From the NCBI GenBank assembly GCA_002914805.1, contig JXTB01000093.1, positions 835,989 to 899,988 of the forward strand: a stretch of 64,000 bases of DNA, given 5' to 3'. Position 1 is the first letter of the stretch, and every line of letters begins with the position of its first letter. Of this stretch, positions 58,553 through 64,000 are shown one piece after another. The notes below the pieces were generated by a model, which saw only the letters and a program-made list of their open reading frames with translations, ran no database searches and was not told where the DNA came from. This DNA is from Parasponia andersonii (lineage: Eukaryota > Streptophyta > Magnoliopsida > Rosales > Cannabaceae). The position numbers and the translations under genes are program-made.

Positions 58553-59532
58553 TGTTGGAGCGGTTTCTCACCAGCCGTCCACGTGTCTCTGAATCGATGA
58601 TGCTGTATCCTCCAACTGTCCACGTGTCCTCGCTATTCCAAAGTGCTCTGAACTCCAGGCAAAGTCAGAGAAGCGGGGGTGGCCACCTACAAAGACTCTC
58701 CGATGCTTAAGTTAGTGGTCTTTCTTTGATGCATGGTAGCAAGGATTTAGTTCTATATGAGTATATATTTGTTTCTAGCTCGTAAGCTTTTTTATATACT
58801 TCTTTTTGTAAGTGTCCATGCCCTTCTCAGGAACGCATGGCTTATATATGTATAGTCCTGAGATTGCGAACCACCCGATTTACAATCTAAGGACTAAGTA
58901 CCTTTTTCTCCTAGACTTTTTCCAGAGGTCATGGGCCGAGATTACCTGATCTCCCCTGTCACTGTAGCCTGGTTTTCGCCGTCTCCTATGGCTCGAGTCT
59001 GTCAAGGGCGAGATTTGGACAAATCGTCGTTCTGTCAGGATGGCTTGCCCTTTGCGCACACCTACTCAGGATCACATTAAATGCTCTGTCTGGGTCTGGA
59101 GCTGTGAGTTGCTTTCCATTGTATTCTAGTGGAAGACCCTTGGGGTTCCGACCCCCCAGCTGTCGAGGTAAGAATCAGACTGGGCCGAGTCCATCCAGGG
59201 TCTGGTGGCGCACACCTACTCAGGATCGCATTAAATGCTCTGTCTGGGTCTGGAGCTCTAAGTTGCTTTCCATTGTATTCTAGTGGAAGACCCTTAGGGC
59301 TTCCGACCCCCCAGCTGTCGAGGTAAGAATCAGAGTGGGCCGAGTCCATCCAGGGTCTGGTGATGGGCTCGGCCCTAACCTCAGACAGCCCAATGGACGA
59401 TGTGGTATCATGTGCGACTCGCGTGACTTTTAGCTAGTCACTCTTGACACATATCGGCTGGTGGGCCCTACTCGTGACCTGTTCTGCCACTTAATCGCCC
59501 ACGTGGTGTATTATTTGGGAACGGATCCCACA
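58553..59532 (-). repeat. 5' LTR of the Tat-like element with internal duplication
   Basis: 980 bp against 827 in the partner. The difference is a tandem duplication of 154 bp (59054-59207 and 59208-59361) starting GCGCACACCTACTCAGGATC. Both copies carry CTGTCTGGGTCTGGAGCT and CCGACCCCCCAGCTGTCGAG. Confidence 0.93.
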
Positions 59533-59537
59533 ATAAT

Positions 59538-62120
59538 TTTAAAAATTAAATAGAAATGTTATATATGATTTAAATTACTTAATTAATCATTTTAAGACTT
59601 AGGTGTATTTTGATCAAATATAATTAATTCAAATTCTTTAGTCAACCAAACATATGAATGCTTGTTATATAATTATACTGCATTCCTAGACCGACCCTAA
59701 GGATTATTATCATTTTAACTCTCTTTCAAAGTATGTGATGAAAAAATGGGACAAATTATAAATCATTTATAAAATTAGGACTTTTATTTAGCAAAAATAT
59801 CGGAATACCAAATTATCTCTAATTTGACCACGGTCATAAATTTTCAACCAAAAGGCAAAGTGAAGGAAGTGTTGTCGGAAAAGATGAATGATCATATTCC
59901 ATTGCGATGAAAAAAAATTTAACCATCGGTCAAAAAATTTTGACCCGGTTGAAACAGCCAAGATTTGCAGTTCAAATATTTTGTTCACAGTCAAATGGAG
60001 ACACAATTGGAATCAAGATCACTAGTGATGATAGGATTTTAGGTGGTAGTAATGGCAGGATTAATTTGGAGTTTGTTAGAAAAGAATGTATTTTAGGGTT
60101 CGCTAAGGAATGTGATATATAAGTAATTTTAAAGGCGTGACAGTACAATAATAACTAGTTTTTATAATATTTATAGATGAGACTTTTTTTCATCACGAGG
60201 TCTTAATGGACTCATTGTGTGTAAATACCCCTATACTATATGTAAGCCAATCCAAAATTTTAGCATTTATGAGATAAAAAGAAAAAAAAAATTACTAAAG
60301 GAAAATTAGGGTAATTGATCACTAATGGTCTAAGGAGCGTGTGGAGTGTGATTGAGCATGGTCAAATGGAGCTTAAAATGTCCAATTTTTTATAGAGCTT
60401 TATAAATTAAATTATTTACTAATAACCAGTTTAGGTTATTGCTAAAAGTCAATTTTTCAAATGGTCTATTTGTTCTAATTGTTCCAATATAAAAATATCT
60501 CTAATGTGATAGTAGTTTATTTTGCTAATAATGTAATTCGACATATAGCACAAATCTCAATGCAATGTTATTTATTAGGTTAAATTTAACCTATGCTATA
60601 TTTGTTTAATATAACATCAAGTGTAGCATAATGCTAAATAGAAATTTACTGCAACTTTAAACTTTTTAATAACAAAAGTATCGTTTTGGTAATTTAATTC
60701 AAATAATTAAAAGTATCAAAGTAGCATTTTAAATATCATTGTGCATTGGCGTAAACTTTAAATTTGGTAGACTTTCTTTTTTTATTTTTTTAATGTCAAA
60801 TATAATATTAATAATAATATTTTCACTAGAGATAGTCTAATATCAAGAATAACATATGTTTAAATTTAATAAGTGAGCCGATTTAATTTACCAAAAGTAT
60901 TTGTGTGATAGTATTAGGCTATTACTGCAATTAATCAATCAACTAATCTTTGATTGGAGAAAGACGTCTTGCTTATCATTTTCTTATCAACGTGGATGGT
61001 GCTTTTTCTATAAGTGGAATGGGCCTAAGTTCCAAATCTTATCTATGTGGGATTCTTCTAATTGATCCACTAAAAGGGATGACCAAGCTAAAATTAATAC
61101 ATTTGTAATGTTTTTCAGTTATGTTAGATGTTGGAGATTCGATTATTATGTCCGGATAGATAGTTCAATATAGTGGAACATACAAATTATGTTTCGTTCT
61201 ATATCTAACCTAATTAAAGGAGTTACACTAAGGATTCTGTTTGGTTGGTAAGATAATGGAGGGTAAAGAAAACAAGAGAGAGAAAATGGGGGAAAAAAAA
61301 GAAAGAAGAAAAAAGAAGTTGTTCGGTAAGAGAGCAAAGAAGAAGGAAAAGAAAAGAAAAAAGGATCTCAAATTTTGGACATAATTTAAGTAAATATTTA
61401 TTTTTTAAATATTATTGTAAAATATCTGATATATATGTTTGTATATTAAGTGTAAAATGTTATATATTAAATATAAAAATTTATATACTCAGTACATTAA
61501 CTGAAATTAGTATACAAATACATGTACTAAGTGTTAAAATATATATATTTAAATATTTAACTATAAAATTTAAAATGTCTATTTACTTAATTAAATTTAA
61601 AATATTGATCGTCGATTACTAAGCAATTCTTACAGACCAGACTTTAAAATATATAAGGTCAAAATCGTAATTTGAGAACAAACTAATTTCTTTCTTCCTT
61701 ATATACTAAATAGTTATATGATTATAGAGAGAAAAAAAAATTCTTTCCACCTAACACACTTTCTATCTTTCTCTCGCTCCTAATTTTTGTCATTTCCTCC
61801 TATTTTCTTTCCTTACTAACAGAAGATCGAATAATATTTTTTAAAACCAAGTACATGAATCCAATGTCAACTATCTCTCCAGTAAAAAAATTTTACTTAT
61901 AGCTTTAATCATAAAAACTTTTAAGTCTCCTCCATAATAGATTCACAAAGTGTTGATATTTGACTATATTGTTATACCCGCATCACAATATTTCAAGACT
62001 TCAGAAAATGCCAATGCACATCAGTCTATCCATTTTTTTCGGTGGGAACAATATAGACTAAGATTTGTCCTTCTCGTTATTAAAAGGAAAAAAAAAAAAA
62101 ATAGTAGAAGATTTAATGAA
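59538..62120. other. AT-rich intergenic DNA, no gene
   Basis: No recognisable coding sequence on either strand; the ORFs at 59788-60006, 59907-60122 and 61146-61337 match nothing known to me. A possible MITE lies at 61215-61835. Confidence 0.65.
61215..61835. repeat. Possible MITE with long imperfect terminal inverted repeats
   Basis: The left arm TTCTGTTTGGTTGGTAAG plus an A/G-rich stretch (GAGGGTAAAGAAAACAAGAG) is roughly mirrored by the right arm ending CTTTCCTTACTAACAGAA. The interior is about 500 bp, very AT-rich and non-coding. No TSD was established. Confidence 0.35.
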
Positions 62121-62125
62121 CAATT

Positions 62126-62235
62126 GTGACATATGTGGATGGATCAAGCTGCCAGCTAGGAAGTGAAGCAGGACTACTGATTCCAATCGATCCAAAAATA
62201 CTTCGTATTCAGGTTCATTATTTAAAGATTCAAAT
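62126..62235 (+). pseudogene. Gypsy RNase H scrap
   Basis: Reads TYVDGSSCQLGSEAGLLI, the start of the archaeal-type RNase H of gypsy elements (compare LYTDGSTNVLGSGIGIV in the element at 54.6 kb). It is followed by about 25 unrelated codons; no flanking pol could be found. Confidence 0.6.
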
Positions 62236-62327
62236 TCAAACCTCTATGTTGCACTTTCAAACCTCTATATTGCACTCTGTGACGGAGGTTTTGTCAATAA
62301 CGAATTTAAAAAATTACAAGAAGTGGT

Positions 62328-62750
62328 TTATGTGTGAAAATAGTTAATAAAGCTAAGTAAATAAAGAGACAAAAATTTTATTGTGGTTCAGACATAAAAA
62401 AGATGAGTCTGCGTCTATTGTTTTTTACTATTTTCAGGAGAATTACAAAAGTTTTTTTAAGTCTCAAAGTGAGAGTAAAGAGAGAATTAAGTGTTTAGTG
62501 AAGTGATTGTGAAATAATTTTCTGATAAAAAATTATGAAACTGAGCCCCATTTATATAAGTGAAGATGGCTTTAAGTTTCCCAATTTTATGAATAGGAAA
62601 CTATATAATAAAATATAATATAATATTGAGATTGGGTGATTACATAATAATGGGTAATTATCTCCTCCTTAATTAGCTAATTATCTTTTCTATGGATTAG
62701 GCATGTCAACTATTTATGGTAGTAAAAATCTATACAACAATAGGCCCCTA
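62328..62750. repeat. LTR-like stretch similar in layout to the intron copia LTR
   Basis: The run ATTTTATTGTGGTTCAGACAT...GAGTCTGCGTCTATTG...ACTATTTTCAGGAGAATTACAAAAG parallels the block AATTAGCGTGGTTCACC...CACTATTGGGAGAAAAATAAC in the GT-1 intron copia LTR. The ends were not identified. It may be a solo LTR or a TRIM of the same group. Confidence 0.4.
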
Positions 62751-64000
62751 ACTTTTAATGCGTCTTTGACATGTTGAAAGTTTTCTTCGATAAAATACTT
62801 GACTACATGATATTATGATCAATAGTTCCCGCTTAAGTCTTCAATTGAACTCGTTATAAATTCTCTTGATTCTTCTTCGTCAATGTCGACGATTGAATTG
62901 GTAGGTGTTAAGCAGTGATCAAATAGCGTCACCACAATCTTGTTGATATCTTTTTTTTTCTGTAGATATATGAGTTCACCTTTTGTGAGTATAATAAGGA
63001 TCGTACTCTTAGTACACTGAAAAATGTTACTTTTCCAACAATAAGAGCAAAAGTGAAGTATGCGACTAAAAAATGATCTCATTAATCTTCCATAGAAACT
63101 TATGGAGAAGTAGAAAACGCTTAAGAACGGTGTTGTTATCGATGCGACTATTTACTAGTAGAACATTGAAAATGCTGCAAAGTCTTTGAAAGAAGATCTT
63201 TTCTCAACCATAAATTCGTAATAATGCTCATATTGAAGAAGTATGCATCTTATTCTAAAAGCCCCGATCTAGACATGATGCTTATTCGTTGAAATCCTAA
63301 AGGCGGTTAATGAAGTCTCCAAGAAACAAAACAAGGTATGCTACCCTGAAGACATAGTTGATGACGTCTGCGTCATTAAAGAGCAGCTCGTAATAGTTGA
63401 ATGAATGAATAATGTGATCTACTTTTATACTTCTTAGTAGTTTAAAAGGGTGTCATATTTCGATTTTTCCTACAAAATGATAGAAAATTCAAAAAATACT
63501 AAAAGTAAACAAAGATGTAAAAAAATATCTGATCTTTGGGTTGCTTGCTTTTTGATTAAGCTCGTATTTTCTTTAAGATACTTTGCTTCATAAACTAAGA
63601 ATCAAGTTGTTCTATATGATAGATCCATAGCTCATTATTCAATTGAATAACATGAATCGTTAGATCACCTCGCATATTAACTTGAGGTTCCATGTTTGAA
63701 AATCTTCCATAAGGTATAAACCAGTAGGAATTGTTAGGTCATTCTAAAGATTTAGAATTCTATATTATATCGATAGCTTAAAAATAAGTTAAATCGATCT
63801 TTATGCTCTTGCGATTCGAATCTAATTACTTAAACTGAGGTTTAAGTAATAAGATGGGTTAGGTCTCTTATGAAAAACAACGAGCGTGAGTGATACAAAC
63901 TCAATATTTGTTTTCTAAAAATTCCAAGGCAAAGTAAGATTTATAGCAATATATCACATCGAACTATAGACATTTTACTTAGTCGTTTATTTTTTCAAGG
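62751..64000. other. Intergenic, no gene recognised
   Basis: The minus-strand ORF 62819-63082 (87 codons) has no motif I recognise. The remainder is AT-rich with many stops in all frames. Confidence 0.55.

Larger units (their letters stand above)
46647..59532 (-). mobile_element. Tat-like Ty3-gypsy element, 12.9 kb, both LTRs, with antisense extra gene
   Basis: LTRs 46647-47473 and 58553-59532 begin TGTTGGAGCGG and end GATCCCACA or AGTCCCACA on the plus strand. A perfect 5-bp TSD, ATAAT, lies at 46642-46646 and 59533-59537. On the minus strand the PBS (TGGCACTGTTTGTGA, 58535-58549) is three bases inside the 5' LTR. The PPT (AAGGAAATGGGGGCAGT, 47474-47490) abuts the 3' LTR. From 5' to 3': gag, protease, RT, connection domain plus a second RNase H, integrase, two tandem arrays, then an extra ORF on the opposite strand. 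Dual RNase H, a DGGSS-type protease and an antisense ORF are features of the Tat group. The LTRs differ at roughly one base in ten where compared, so the insertion is not recent. Confidence 0.95.

Overview
This is a nuclear window from a flowering plant, most likely a eudicot. The host genes have short conserved exons separated by AT-rich introns. Most of the rest is LTR retrotransposons of the two plant superfamilies (Ty1-copia and Ty3-gypsy). Nothing bacterial, viral or organellar was seen. The species cannot be named from the sequence.

Layout. 1-8936: most of a Ty1-copia-like element (its 5' LTR starts outside the window) with a decayed pol, inserted into a minus-strand Ty3-gypsy element whose gag, protease, part of RT and long LTR follow (8937-14381). 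14382-23760: old, nested gypsy debris. It holds a plus-strand gag-protease remnant, a probable 3 kb solo LTR, a minus-strand gag remnant and two pairs of direct repeats. 23763-27880: a short-LTR copia element cut off inside RT. 27881-31326: a small conserved plant gene on the minus strand, then the upstream region of the next gene with a 10-N assembly gap.

31327-44435 is the gene island. A complete five-exon GT-1-type trihelix transcription factor (388 aa) has a 5.1 kb copia element inside intron 1, in antisense, with a perfect TSD. It is followed by a tandem partial copy that lacks the exons for the DNA-binding domain but keeps an open, spliceable 237-codon frame. A third scrap of the last exon comes next. 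A complete seven-exon MAD2 spindle-checkpoint gene (207 aa) lies on the opposite strand, convergent with the GT-1 copies. It contains a 16-nt microexon and a GC-AG intron.

46647-59532 is one 12.9 kb Tat-like Ty3-gypsy element on the minus strand, with both LTRs, PBS, PPT and a perfect 5-bp TSD. Between pol and the 3' LTR it carries two minisatellite arrays and an extra gene on the opposite strand. That gene has its own TATA box, four exons joined by three phase-consistent introns, and a coiled-coil C-terminal part. This antisense gene and the truncated GT-1 paralogue are the two most interesting things in the window. 59538-64000 is AT-rich intergenic DNA with a gypsy RNase H scrap, an LTR-like stretch and a possible MITE.

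Coordinates of exons were worked out by hand from splice signals, reading phase and remembered family conservation. No alignment or database search was run.
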